Part shown: positions 1-8,841 of the stretch, one piece after another
How positions within the stretch are numbered: position 1 is the first letter of the stretch
Layout: each line of letters starts with the position of its first letter
Assembly: GCF_013403925.1 (NCBI RefSeq)
Contig: NZ_JABFDJ010000002.1
Location: forward strand, 744,001-808,000
Direction of reading: 5' to 3'
DNA from: Winogradskyella wichelsiae
Lineage (GTDB): Bacteria > Bacteroidota > Bacteroidia > Flavobacteriales > Flavobacteriaceae
DNA length: 64,000 nt
Program-made: the position numbers and the translations under genes
Notes under the pieces: model-generated
Told to the model about the DNA's origin: nothing
What the model saw: the letters and a program-made list of their open reading frames with translations, nothing else
The model's database searches: none

Positions 1-2342
1 CATTTGTTAATACTAATGATACTAGGTTATATCAATGGAGAGTCGATTTTTATCGATTAGATTATTCTACAGGGTCAACTTTTGAAACAGCTATACCAAC
101 TACAGCATCATTTGGTAATGGACAGACAAGAGGTTTTAGAATGGCGGCGCTAAGTTTAGAGGATTTTGGTATTAATGTATCAACTACAGCAGCCGCTTAT
201 GAAAATATTAATAGTATTGATAATATCAATATGGGAGCTGGTGGGTCTTCAGATATGTCTTTTATGGCTTATAACAAGTCTGCATTTGATATTAAATCTC
301 CGGTGATTGATAAATCTCCAGTTTCAAGGTTTGTTTGTAGGTTTCCATCAAGTGAATTTGTTTTCACTGCATTAGGGGATATAGATGGTGCCCCAACTGG
401 CGATTCGAAAGAATTAATTACCTATACATGGTTTAAAAATTATACAGAGTTATCAGAAACATCAAATACATTTACCATACCTGCTGGATTATATAGCGCA
501 GATTTAGACGATACAAGTTACCGAGTTAGGGTTGCAAACGGCTATGGTGCTGTAGATTTACCTTTTACAATTACTGAAGGAGGTACACCCGCTTATTGGG
601 ATGGTACAAACTGGGTTTTGCCTACAGTTTATACAGACAATAATATTTCTGTTCCTGATGGAGATCGTAGTTTAAGATTTACAGCTGTATCTAATGACTT
701 AGAAGTTATAGGAGCTATTGAAGGTGTTGAAGGATGTGATTGTGTAGTTTCAGCGGGGCAAAATGTAACAATTGGTGAAGAATATGCAATGACACTTTAT
801 AATTCACTTACGGTAGAGGAGGAGGTTGCTGCAACTACTGTAGATGGTGTTGCCGTTGATGCTATACCTGCTGCTACCTTTACTATAGAAGATGATGCTA
901 GTCTAGTACAAATTAATGATGTAGAAAATAGTGGAGAAATTAAAGTAAAACGAGCATTGGATGCAAGTGAAATTAACCAATATGATTACGTGTATTGGGC
1001 ATCTCCTGTAGCAAATTTTAATATCTCACAAATTTCTAACACACCAACATACCAGTGGAGTGTAAATGCAGGAAATACTGATTCAGGTGTAGGGAATTGG
1101 GTATCTGCGGCTAACTCTGTAATGAACCCTGGTGAAGGTTATATTGTTAGAGTGGCTAATGCTCAATTAAGTGGTTTTACAACGGAATTTTATGGAGAGC
1201 CAAATAATGGACCATTTACTATTGGTGTTGAAAAATCGGATTTATATGAAAGTATGGATTATAATAATAGTAGTTGGAATTTAATAGGTAATCCTTATCC
1301 ATCAGCTATAGATGCTGAAACATTCTTAACTGTAAACACCAATATTGAGGGACGTGTAGATATCTGGACTCATGATACAGCATTGTTTTCAACTGTAGGT
1401 GCTGCTGACCCCTTTTATGATGACTTTGGGGTTAATTACGGAAATCAGTATATCACTTTTAATAGTACGGGGACTTCAACACCAGATCCATCTAATACAT
1501 TTGATGGAAAGATTGCTTCAGGGCAAGCCTTTTTTGTAAGAGTTGAAGATACTTCAACAAGTCCATCTTCTGTTAATTTCACTAACGCTATGCGTCATGA
1601 TAATGAATTTGCTCATGATAACTCACAATTTCACAGAAATAGTGGGGAAAATGCAGGAAGTACAGAAAAACAATTAGTTTGGTTAAGTTTAGCTAATGAA
1701 AACAACCATGCTATAAGCACATTAATAGGCTATGCAGAAGGTGCTACTGAAGGAAAAGACAGACTTTACGATGCATATACTAATAATGAAGGCTTTAATT
1801 TATATTCTCTAATTACAGAAGACGAAAAATTAGTGATTCAAGGATTGCCATTACCATTTGTAGATACTAATACAGTACCTCTAGGTGTTGAGTTAACACA
1901 AAGTGGTATTTATACTGTTGCTATAGGTAATGTAAAAGGAAGTTTATTTGAAGGAGAGAGAGGACAAGGTATTTACTTAGAAGATACTTACAATAACGTG
2001 GTTCACGATTTAAGAACAGCACCTTATACGTTTACAGGAGAGCAAGGTATATTTAATGACCGTTTTATTTTAAGATATACAGAGTCTGTTACACTTTCTG
2101 TTGAAGAGATTTCTAACACTAATACATTTGCATATATTAATGATGCTATGTTCTATGTTAAGTCTTCTACAGCAATTGAATCAGTAGAGATATATGATAT
2201 AAGTGGTAAGCAAATTACGAACTACACATCAAATGATAATAGCGATTCTTTTAGTACAGAATTTAACTTTACTAAAGGTGTATATGTAGCAGCCATTACA
2301 TTAGAGAATGGAAGTATCGTAACTAAAAAGTTGATTAACTAA
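1..2342 (+). CDS. T9SS type A sorting domain-containing secreted protein (5' truncated by window)
   Basis: The reading frame is open from base 3 up to the first internal Met at 141, without a stop, and the extra 46 codons read as ordinary protein. The gene therefore begins before the window, and the Met at 141 is not its start. The visible part is rich in Asn, Ser, Thr and Gly, as in extracellular beta-sandwich proteins. It has few Lys and almost no Cys apart from one CDC. The last ~75 residues form a T9SS type A sorting domain: a VEIYDISGKQI-like strand followed by a short KGVYVAAI..GSIVTKKLIN tail. This implies export across the outer membrane and surface attachment or release. No catalytic domain was recognised; large adhesin-like cell-surface proteins of flavobacteria look like this. 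A strong terminator follows 29 bases after the stop. Confidence 0.85.
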   Translation, partial: FVNTNDTRLYQWRVDFYRLDYSTGSTFETAIPTTASFGNGQTRGFRMAALSLEDFGINVSTTAAAYENINSIDNINMGAGGSSDMSFMAYNKSAFDIKSPVIDKSPVSRFVCRFPSSEFVFTALGDIDGAPTGDSKELITYTWFKNYTELSETSNTFTIPAGLYSADLDDTSYRVRVANGYGAVDLPFTITEGGTPAYWDGTNWVLPTVYTDNNISVPDGDRSLRFTAVSNDLEVIGAIEGVEGCDCVVSAGQNVTIGEEYAMTLYNSLTVEEEVAATTVDGVAVDAIPAATFTIEDDASLVQINDVENSGEIKVKRALDASEINQYDYVYWASPVANFNISQISNTPTYQWSVNAGNTDSGVGNWVSAANSVMNPGEGYIVRVANAQLSGFTTEFYGEPNNGPFTIGVEKSDLYESMDYNNSSWNLIGNPYPSAIDAETFLTVNTNIEGRVDIWTHDTALFSTVGAADPFYDDFGVNYGNQYITFNSTGTSTPDPSNTFDGKIASGQAFFVRVEDTSTSPSSVNFTNAMRHDNEFAHDNSQFHRNSGENAGSTEKQLVWLSLANENNHAISTLIGYAEGATEGKDRLYDAYTNNEGFNLYSLITEDEKLVIQGLPLPFVDTNTVPLGVELTQSGIYTVAIGNVKGSLFEGERGQGIYLEDTYNNVVHDLRTAPYTFTGEQGIFNDRFILRYTESVTLSVEEISNTNTFAYINDAMFYVKSSTAIESVEIYDISGKQITNYTSNDNSDSFSTEFNFTKGVYVAAITLENGSIVTKKLIN

Positions 2343-2370
2343 TAGAATAATTAGTTTAACCATGTAAAAA

Positions 2371-2403
2371 AGCCCTTAGTTAAAATAACTGAGGGCTTTT
2401 TTT
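2371..2403 (+). terminator. Rho-independent terminator after T9SS protein
   Basis: Inverted repeat AGCCCTTAGTTA / TAACTGAGGGCT (one G-T wobble) with a 3-base loop, followed by a seven-T run. It lies 29 bases after the stop of the secreted protein. Confidence 0.9.
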
Positions 2404-2432
2404 GTTTGGTGTTGTACTAAATCTAGTTATCT

Positions 2433-2609
2433 CTACTTCTGTTTTTTATACATTAAAAAGAGATTAACAGTAGCAGCAATAATAACAACTATGGCCAAAT
2501 AACTTAACCATTCCATAGAGGTATCATCACTTAATAATCATGAGGTTAATAATAATACCATCGCTATAATTGTAAGCACAGGGCTTAGAGCTTCTCTTTT
2601 AAATTTCAT
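2433..2609 (-). pseudogene. Small two-helix membrane protein interrupted by an in-frame TGA
   Basis: One base after the trpS stop, an ATG at 2609 opens a 59-codon frame that is closed by TGA at codon 24 (2538-2540). The same frame then continues for another 34 sense codons to TAG at 2433. The first part (MKFKREALSP..) holds a hydrophobic stretch. The second, with its own ATG at 2516 (MEWLSYLAIV..), holds a clear ~20-residue transmembrane helix followed by a basic YKKQK tail. The simplest reading is one two-TM protein with a TGG-to-TGA nonsense change. Alternatives are two separate mini-proteins of 23 and 27 residues, or a sequencing error. Family not recognised. Confidence 0.45.
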
Positions 2610-2610
2610 T

Positions 2611-3585
2611 TTAATAACCGACTCTTTCTCTTACGCGTTTTAATACGGCATCAGCAACCAACTTAGCCTTCGCTGCTCCAACAGCTAAAGCAGCATCAAT
2701 TTCTTCAAGATTATCCATGTAATAATGGTAACGTTCTCTTTGTTCTGCAAAACGTTCTAAAACCAATTCGTATAAGGCTTGTTTAGCATGTCCGTAACCG
2801 TAGTTTCCGCCTTCATAGTTTGCTTTCATGGCTGCAAGTTGTGCTTCTGAAGCTAATAAGCTATAAATAGCAAAACAATTACAGGTAGACCATTCTTTTG
2901 GTTCTTCGAGTGGTGTGCTATCCGTTTCGATCGACATTATTCTTTTGCGTAGTTGTTTGTCTGGTAAAAAGATATTGATAAAATTACCGCGACTCTTACT
3001 CATTTTCTCACCATCAGTTCCTGGTATAAGCATGCCATTTTCTAATATTTTTCCTTCAGGTAAAACAAAAGCGTCGCCCATTTTAGCATGAAAACGAGAA
3101 GCGACATCACGTGTCATTTCAATATGTTGTAATTGATCTTTTCCGACCGGAATGATATCTGCGTCATAAATTAAAATATCCGCAGCCATAAGCATTGGGT
3201 AGGTAAATAAGCCAGCATTTACATCTTCTAAACGATCGGCTTTGTCTTTAAAGCCATGAGCTAAGGTTAAACGTTGGTAAGGGAAGAAACAGCTTAAATA
3301 CCAAGATAATTCCGTTACTTGTGGAATATCACTCTGTCTGTAAAAGACGGTTTTTTCAATATCTAAACCGAAAGCAAGCCAAGTTGCAGCAACAGAATAG
3401 GTGTGATTTCTTAATTCTTCAGCATCTTTAATTTGTGTTAAAGTGTGCAAGTTTGCGATAAATAAAAACGAATCGTTTTTAACATCGTTTGCCATTTCAA
3501 TTGCTGGTAAAATAGCCCCTAATATATTTCCTAAATGAGGCGTTCCTGTGCTTTGTACTCCTGTTAATATTCTAGCCATACTCAT
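2611..3585 (-). CDS. trpS: Tryptophan--tRNA ligase
   Basis: Class I aminoacyl-tRNA synthetase that charges tRNA-Trp with tryptophan in the cytoplasm. The class I signature is TPHLGN (15-20) and the second signature is KMSKS (194-198). The 324-residue length is typical of bacterial TrpRS. The start could be Met1 or Met3 (MARIL..), which differ by two codons. A TACCTTTG -7 box (3629-3636, minus strand) sits about 45 bases upstream, giving a short leader. plsC is divergent on the other side of a 107-base gap. A small interrupted ORF follows one base after the stop and would be cotranscribed. Essential housekeeping gene; identification is firm. Confidence 0.97.
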   Translation of the reverse strand: MSMARILTGVQSTGTPHLGNILGAILPAIEMANDVKNDSFLFIANLHTLTQIKDAEELRNHTYSVAATWLAFGLDIEKTVFYRQSDIPQVTELSWYLSCFFPYQRLTLAHGFKDKADRLEDVNAGLFTYPMLMAADILIYDADIIPVGKDQLQHIEMTRDVASRFHAKMGDAFVLPEGKILENGMLIPGTDGEKMSKSRGNFINIFLPDKQLRKRIMSIETDSTPLEEPKEWSTCNCFAIYSLLASEAQLAAMKANYEGGNYGYGHAKQALYELVLERFAEQRERYHYYMDNLEEIDAALAVGAAKAKLVADAVLKRVRERVGY

Positions 3586-3628
3586 TTCTCACAAAAGCGA
3601 GAATCTCTTTAATTGTTAAACGAAAAAA

Positions 3629-3636
3629 CAAAGGTA
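3629..3636 (-). promoter_or_regulatory. -7 box of trpS promoter
   Basis: Minus-strand TACCTTTG matches the Bacteroidetes TAnnTTTG element and lies about 45 bases before the trpS start. No TTTG is seen at the expected -33 position, so this is a partial match. Confidence 0.45.
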
Positions 3637-3692
3637 AATTTTTTAGTAGAACTATAAGTAGCCATTTAATTTAATTAACTAGTTTTGGTACC

Positions 3693-4436
3693 ATGGCAAT
3701 TATTAAATATCTATTCTGGCTTTTGTATCGTATTTGGTTCTATATTTTAGTAGCTATTCCGATTATTATTATGTTTCCTCTACTAATTATTTCAATTTTG
3801 AGGGAGCAGTGGTATCCTTATTTTTTTAAGCTTGCCCGTATTTGGTCTAAGTTTATTTTAATAGGAATGGGATTTGGGTACAAAATTAAAAGAGTCGAAG
3901 TTCCCGAACAAAATGAGAGCTACATGTTTGTAGCTAATCATACCTCTATGGCCGATATTATGCTGATGCTAGTAGCGGTGAAAAATCCATTTGTATTTGT
4001 TGGTAAAAAAGAATTGTCCAAAATTCCGTTGTTCGGGTTCTTTTATAAACGAACTTGTATTTTGGTAGATAGAACAAGTGTTAAAAGCAGGCAGGCTGTG
4101 TTTTTGCAAGCACAAAGACGATTAAAACAAGGTTTGAGTATTTGTATTTTTCCTGAAGGAGGAGTTCCAGAAGAGGATATTTTGTTGGATGATTTTAAGG
4201 ACGGAGCATTTCGTTTAGCTATTAATCATCAAATACCAATTGTTCCAATTACATTCTATGATAATAAGAAGCGTTTCTCTTATACTTTTTTTAGTGGAAG
4301 CCCTGGAAGAATGCGTGCTAAAATTCATAATTTTATTCCAACAGAAGGGTTGACTATAGTAGAAACAAAATCTTTAAATAAAGAGGTGAGGAGTTTAATA
4401 CTAGAAGAATTAAATACTAATTTAATGAAGAAATAG
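3693..4436 (+). CDS. plsC: 1-acyl-sn-glycerol-3-phosphate acyltransferase (PlsC/LPLAT family)
   Basis: Transfers an acyl chain to lysophosphatidic acid in phospholipid synthesis at the inner membrane. The acyltransferase motif I (HxxxxD) is NHTSMAD at residues 82-88, and motif III is FPEGG at 153-157. One or two N-terminal hydrophobic helices (about 5-35) anchor it, as is usual for PlsC. Length 247 residues, normal for the family. A TAGTTTTG element ends only 5 bases before the ATG, which would give a nearly leaderless transcript if used. It is monocistronic, with a perfect hairpin terminator downstream. Other LPLATs (for example ornithine-lipid acyltransferases) share these motifs, so substrate is inferred. 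Confidence 0.88.
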   Translation: MAIIKYLFWLLYRIWFYILVAIPIIIMFPLLIISILREQWYPYFFKLARIWSKFILIGMGFGYKIKRVEVPEQNESYMFVANHTSMADIMLMLVAVKNPFVFVGKKELSKIPLFGFFYKRTCILVDRTSVKSRQAVFLQAQRRLKQGLSICIFPEGGVPEEDILLDDFKDGAFRLAINHQIPIVPITFYDNKKRFSYTFFSGSPGRMRAKIHNFIPTEGLTIVETKSLNKEVRSLILEELNTNLMKK

Positions 4437-4614
4437 AAGAAAGTTATTCTAATGATTATAAGTATTTTGGTAATATCAAAATTTATAATTTAATCTTATT
4501 TGAGATCAATATTTAAATAAAAAGGTGTTCTATAAAGCCTGTTCTTAGTGTAAATTATAATTAATTTTATTTTTTAGATGTGAAAAAGATAATAGGTTAA
4601 TACTTGAAAACGAA

Positions 4615-4643
4615 AAAATCCTGAAATTTAATTTCAGGATTTT
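4615..4643. terminator. Bidirectional terminator hairpin
   Basis: Perfect 13-bp inverted repeat AAAATCCTGAAAT / ATTTCAGGATTTT with a 3-base loop. It is A-flanked and T-flanked, so it can end transcripts from plsC (+) and from the receptor operon (-). Confidence 0.8.
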
Positions 4644-4672
4644 AACACTCAGACTAAGAGTTTTAATGAAAG

Positions 4673-4703
4673 GCTTTAATTTTAAATTAAAGCTATTTTT
4701 TTT
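4673..4703 (+). terminator. Second hairpin with T-run
   Basis: GCTTTAATTT / AAATTAAAGC palindrome followed by a T-rich run (4695-4703). AT-rich, so weaker than the hairpin just upstream; probably a back-up terminator on the plus strand. Confidence 0.45.
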
Positions 4704-4706
4704 ATT

Positions 4707-6038
4707 TTAGAACATCCCTATAAAGTGGCTACCTTCTGTATTAATAAGTGTTGCCCCTTTTGTAGTTATGCCTGTTTCTGTGTCTATAACATAAATGTTT
4801 CCATTTTCTCCTACTGGTGCTTGAGTTACGTATATTTCTGTTCCATCAACAACAAATCCTTGGTATTGAAATAAGTAAAAGTCTGGGTCATATGGAATGT
4901 CAGTTATTTTTTGTGCTGTCTTTGCGTTTAAATCGACAAGGGCAAAAAATCCTTGAGCTCCAGCGACACCTTCAGCAGAACTAGCATCACGGTAAGCTAC
5001 TACAGCTTTTCCAAAAGCAGTAGGCCTCCAGGCAAGAATATAAGAATCTTGAACACCTAACGCATCATCTAAATTAAAATCATAGGTATCATCGTATTGA
5101 TTATTTGAATCAATTTTTAATATATGAGAGCCTTCTGGATCACTTTGATTTGCTTGATAAACACTTCCGTTGTATTCAAAAGAATTAATGCTACGGTATC
5201 CATTAGTATTACCATTGCTTATTGTAGACGTAATTACAGTTGGGTTTAATAAAGAAGGATAATCTAATACAATAGTTTTAGATCCTAAAATTTCAAAATC
5301 ACTATCACTTTCTGTAGTTGCAGGATCAAGCTTACTTAAGCGCGCTCCAATATATAATTTATTTCCAGCAGCATTAAGTGTAGGCATGTCAATTCTAGAA
5401 ATATAATAACCTTGCGCTTCTTCTTCAGGACTTAAAGGGACGCTGTGTTCTTGAAACTCGTTGATTAAAGAATTTTGCAAATCTAAAGTTACGACACCTA
5501 TTGTAGCTTCTGTACGTGTATAATTACCTTCTGCATCGAATTCGTTTTCTGTGTTTACATATACAGCTGAACCTGTTTGATCACCATCAAATAATTTAAT
5601 CCACCTAGGAGCAGTTCCTACATAAGGGGCAATGCTTATTTCTGACCCCGTCTGAGTAAAGCTATTACCACCTCCTACTGTATATTTTGTATAATTACCT
5701 CCAGTATCACCAGCGTAACTAATGTTAAATATGGTATTACCATCTTCAGAAGATTGTAAACGAGCTGTTCTGTTTGAAGGTGCAATAAAACCATTTTCAA
5801 AAGGGTCAATAGACACTGTTGGGTCTTTTGCATCTGCACTGCTTACAGAGTAAATTAAAGTTCCTCCATTACCGTCTCCAGCAACATCTCCCATTTTTGC
5901 TGCCGCTACAGTAATATATCTACCTTCTTCTAGAGTTCCACCATCATTAGATGTATTTGTATCATCATCACTACAACTAAATATTAGTAATAATGCACTA
6001 AAAGCAAAAAACTTAAGGTTTAAAAATTGATTTTTCAT
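4707..6038 (-). CDS. DUF4374-like lipoprotein, partner of the TonB-dependent receptor
   Basis: A lipoprotein signal peptide ends in LLIFSC, with the lipid-bearing Cys at about residue 22, followed by an Asp/Ser/Thr-rich tether. The remaining ~410 residues are repeated beta strands resembling a beta-propeller, with phrases such as TIVLDYPSLLNPTVITST typical of DUF4374-like proteins. It lies 12 bases after the receptor gene in the same direction, so the two form an operon. Family knowledge: DUF4374-type lipoproteins sit beside siderophore or ferric-uptake receptors in Bacteroidota, suggesting a periplasmic or surface accessory to iron-complex uptake. Biochemical activity is unknown. Confidence 0.7.
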   Translation of the reverse strand: MKNQFLNLKFFAFSALLLIFSCSDDDTNTSNDGGTLEEGRYITVAAAKMGDVAGDGNGGTLIYSVSSADAKDPTVSIDPFENGFIAPSNRTARLQSSEDGNTIFNISYAGDTGGNYTKYTVGGGNSFTQTGSEISIAPYVGTAPRWIKLFDGDQTGSAVYVNTENEFDAEGNYTRTEATIGVVTLDLQNSLINEFQEHSVPLSPEEEAQGYYISRIDMPTLNAAGNKLYIGARLSKLDPATTESDSDFEILGSKTIVLDYPSLLNPTVITSTISNGNTNGYRSINSFEYNGSVYQANQSDPEGSHILKIDSNNQYDDTYDFNLDDALGVQDSYILAWRPTAFGKAVVAYRDASSAEGVAGAQGFFALVDLNAKTAQKITDIPYDPDFYLFQYQGFVVDGTEIYVTQAPVGENGNIYVIDTETGITTKGATLINTEGSHFIGMF

Positions 6039-6050
6039 TTGTATTAATTT

Positions 6051-8471
6051 TTAGAAATTTTTAATAAAATAATTTAGTTTTAAATAAAAAGCGCGTCCTG
6101 GTTTTTGAACCGATAGGTTGTCATACACAGGTTTGTCAAAGATGTTTTTAATGTCAAAACTCATCACTAATTTCTGGTTTGGAAACGTGTAGCTAAAGCC
6201 AAAGTCTTGAGTTAATTGTTGTGGTACTTTAAAAAAATCATCACCAACGGTATTTGATCCTTGAGGTACTAAGTACGAGAAATCATCTGTAAAGTAGGTG
6301 GTGTAAAATAGGTTTAAAGTCGATTTTTTTTGAATTAAATCTTTAAGTGAATAGCGTAAACTTCCATTCATTGTTAGAAATGGTGTATTCGGAATAGCGA
6401 TTTCTGTGCCGTTTACTGTTTCTGTAGTTAAATCAAAATGAGAGACGTTAAAATTAAGACCAAAATTGTTGTTATAGGTGTAATCTAGTTGTGCATCTAT
6501 CCCTTTAGATTTAGCATTGCCTTGATTAACATATAATATTAATTCGTCATTTACATTGAGAGACGTTTCTATCGGTAAACCAATCCTATCTGTAATATTT
6601 CGTGTAAATAGATTTGTTGAGATGGCAAATTTGTGTTTTTTAATTTTGAAATTTCCAAACCTAAAACCTAAATTAATGTTGTTACTAAGCTCTGGTTTAA
6701 GACTTGGGTTTGCAACAACATTATCTCCATCATTACCAAAGACCTCGGTCTCGTTTGGTAATCGTATTGCTTTTTCTGCTGAGGTTAATATCGTTATGTT
6801 AGGTTTAAGTGCATAGGAGGCTGCAAATCCATAACCTTCATATTTATTGTTACTCTGTACGATTTCGTCTACAATGATATCATTCCCATTGCTATCGGTT
6901 TCTATAGCCGGATCTACACTAATAGTTTTTTGCCTATAGTGTTTCCCAAATAAATTGGCTTTTAGTTTGTTTTCAATAGCGCTCAATTCATAGGTTAAAG
7001 AGTATATGTTTTTATACAAATCTCTTGTTCCTTTAAATGTGTTTTCTAATACGGATTTTAGTTCATCACTATCTTCTCTGTCAATGCCACTGTAGACATG
7101 GTTTAGTAATATTTTATGATTATTATTTATAGTGTAAGATACTCCAGTTCTAATAGATGAAACTTTTCGTTTAATAGTTGCTAATGTTGGTCCACCTTCT
7201 TGTTGAGAACCCCAAGTATATTGATATTCATCTCCTCTAAAATCCGTTGCTCTTTCTCCGTTCCAGCTGTAGGCCCAAGCGACTGTATCGTTTACTATTC
7301 GGTTTCGGTTTCCATACAAACCATTAACTGTAACGTCTAGTCCCTTAGTTAATAAATCTTTCTTTTGATAATTTAAAGTTCCTAGCAAAGCATCTGATTC
7401 CAAAAATCTTCCATAATATGGGGTAATTGTCATAAAGGCACCATGCTGTACTTCTTTGTAATCATCAGAACCGGTTATACCTACAAAAAATTGATCTGCC
7501 CACTTTACATCGGTATAACCAATTTGTGCCATACCGCCAGTAGATCTGTAGGCATCGTTAAATCGTTTTGCCGTAATTGGAGTTTGTACACCTCCTAAGC
7601 CAGTAGTAACGACACTTCTTCCCGAAACCTCATAATCGTTATCTGAATAATTATGAAAACCAGAAGCTTTAATAGTTAATCCTGTTTTTTCAAAACGATA
7701 TAGGGCGTTTACGCTGGTTTGAAAAGTATTAAATGAACCATAAGAAACAGAGGCGTTTAAACTATTTTTAATACTTTTTTGAAGTACTATATTAATAGCT
7801 CCACCTAAAGCATCATCTGCTAAATAACCAGGAACAACACCTTTGTAGACTTCAATATTTTTAATCATGGAAGGTGGAATACTATTTAGATTAAATGAGG
7901 AGCCATACATAGAAATAGGAATTCCATCTATAAAAATTCGTACAGCACTACCAGATAAACCATTTAAACTATATTCTACGTTAGAGCCTAAACCTCCATC
8001 TTGTCTAATTTTGACTCCTGCTGTTGTGTTTAGGATTTCGTTAAGCTGAATGTTTCTTTGACTAATTTCTTTTGTTTCAATAACATTGACAGCAAAACCT
8101 TTATCTTCTATTTGTCGTTTTTCGGTTTTTGTTTTTACTACAACCTCTTGTAGATCTTGGTAATCTGTTAATTCTAAAACTATGGTAGTCGTTTCAGAAT
8201 CTGAATTTAATGTTATAGATTTTGTTACGCTCTTGGCATTAATAGAATATATTTTAAGGGAATAGTTACCATGTGGTATATCTGCAAAGGCGAATTCACC
8301 ATTAACTCCTGCAGATGTTTCTTTTTTTAAGAATTCGTTTTCAATAGTTACAGATACACCCAGAGACGGTTGATTATTATCAAACATTATATAGCCAGAA
8401 ATCCGACCTGTTTGAGCTACAAGACCATAACTGAAACTTAATGCAATTAAGAGGAGTATTGATTTATTCAA
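6051..8471 (-). CDS. TonB-dependent outer membrane receptor with N-terminal carboxypeptidase-like domain
   Basis: A signal peptide (1-20, ending VAQ) is followed by a carboxypeptidase-regulatory-like beta-sandwich (about 22-105), a plug domain (about 115-235, with DGIPISMYGS and NIEVYKGVVPGYLADDALGGA) and a 22-strand-type barrel ending in an aromatic-rich LKLNYFIKNF strand. Length 806 is normal for FecA/CirA-like ferric siderophore receptors. The start is TTG at 8471, supported by an excellent promoter about 12 bases upstream of it; no ATG is available. Cotranscribed with the DUF4374-like lipoprotein. Likely function is TonB-driven import of an iron chelate; the substrate cannot be read from sequence. 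Confidence 0.88.
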   Translation of the reverse strand: MNKSILLLIALSFSYGLVAQTGRISGYIMFDNNQPSLGVSVTIENEFLKKETSAGVNGEFAFADIPHGNYSLKIYSINAKSVTKSITLNSDSETTTIVLELTDYQDLQEVVVKTKTEKRQIEDKGFAVNVIETKEISQRNIQLNEILNTTAGVKIRQDGGLGSNVEYSLNGLSGSAVRIFIDGIPISMYGSSFNLNSIPPSMIKNIEVYKGVVPGYLADDALGGAINIVLQKSIKNSLNASVSYGSFNTFQTSVNALYRFEKTGLTIKASGFHNYSDNDYEVSGRSVVTTGLGGVQTPITAKRFNDAYRSTGGMAQIGYTDVKWADQFFVGITGSDDYKEVQHGAFMTITPYYGRFLESDALLGTLNYQKKDLLTKGLDVTVNGLYGNRNRIVNDTVAWAYSWNGERATDFRGDEYQYTWGSQQEGGPTLATIKRKVSSIRTGVSYTINNNHKILLNHVYSGIDREDSDELKSVLENTFKGTRDLYKNIYSLTYELSAIENKLKANLFGKHYRQKTISVDPAIETDSNGNDIIVDEIVQSNNKYEGYGFAASYALKPNITILTSAEKAIRLPNETEVFGNDGDNVVANPSLKPELSNNINLGFRFGNFKIKKHKFAISTNLFTRNITDRIGLPIETSLNVNDELILYVNQGNAKSKGIDAQLDYTYNNNFGLNFNVSHFDLTTETVNGTEIAIPNTPFLTMNGSLRYSLKDLIQKKSTLNLFYTTYFTDDFSYLVPQGSNTVGDDFFKVPQQLTQDFGFSYTFPNQKLVMSFDIKNIFDKPVYDNLSVQKPGRAFYLKLNYFIKNF

Positions 8472-8488
8472 GATACCTGTTTTTTTGG

Positions 8489-8519
8489 CAAATTTAACCT
8501 TATTTAGACTAAATACAAA
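8489..8519 (-). promoter_or_regulatory. Consensus Bacteroidetes promoter of the receptor-lipoprotein operon
   Basis: Minus strand TTTG (8519-8516), exactly 19 bases, then TAAATTTG (8496-8489). This matches the TTTG / TAnnTTTG sigma-A promoter of this phylum. Predicted start of transcription is near 8484, leaving a leader of about 12 bases before the TTG start codon. Confidence 0.8.
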
Positions 8520-8769
8520 TAAAGAGGTGATTATTTTTTGTTCTATTTATTATATGTCTTCTTTTCTTTTTTAGAACTTATAATTAATTGAATATTAGAG
8601 GTTTATAGCAGCTTTCTCTTTGTTTTATTGTGTAGTAATAGAAGCGAAAAGGGAGATTGTTAGATAATGTGCTATTTTATAAATTTGGTTTCAAGGTTAT
8701 CTAACTTTTTAATGATTAATAATATAATTTAGAATCTTACATTAAGATTAGTAATGGTATTAAATGAGA
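8520..8769. other. Intergenic region, nothing recognised
   Basis: AT-rich spacer between the receptor promoter and the recA terminator. No ORF with plausible composition, no strong hairpin and no repeat was seen. Confidence 0.5.
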
Positions 8770-8798
8770 AAAACGCTCTGAAACCTTCAGAGCGTTTT
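8770..8798. terminator. Terminator downstream of recA
   Basis: AAAACGCTCTGAA / TTCAGAGCGTTTT, a 13-bp perfect inverted repeat with a 3-base loop, A- and T-flanked. It lies 44 bases beyond the recA stop on the minus strand. Confidence 0.85.
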
Positions 8799-8841
8799 AA
8801 ATTTTATGATATAATAAGCGTGAGTATTTTAAATTAGAGAT

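Noticed and set aside
2538-2540. TGA in the small ORF after trpS as a selenocysteine codon
   Set aside because: No SECIS-like stem was seen directly after it, and a TGG-to-TGA change in a hydrophobic segment is simpler.
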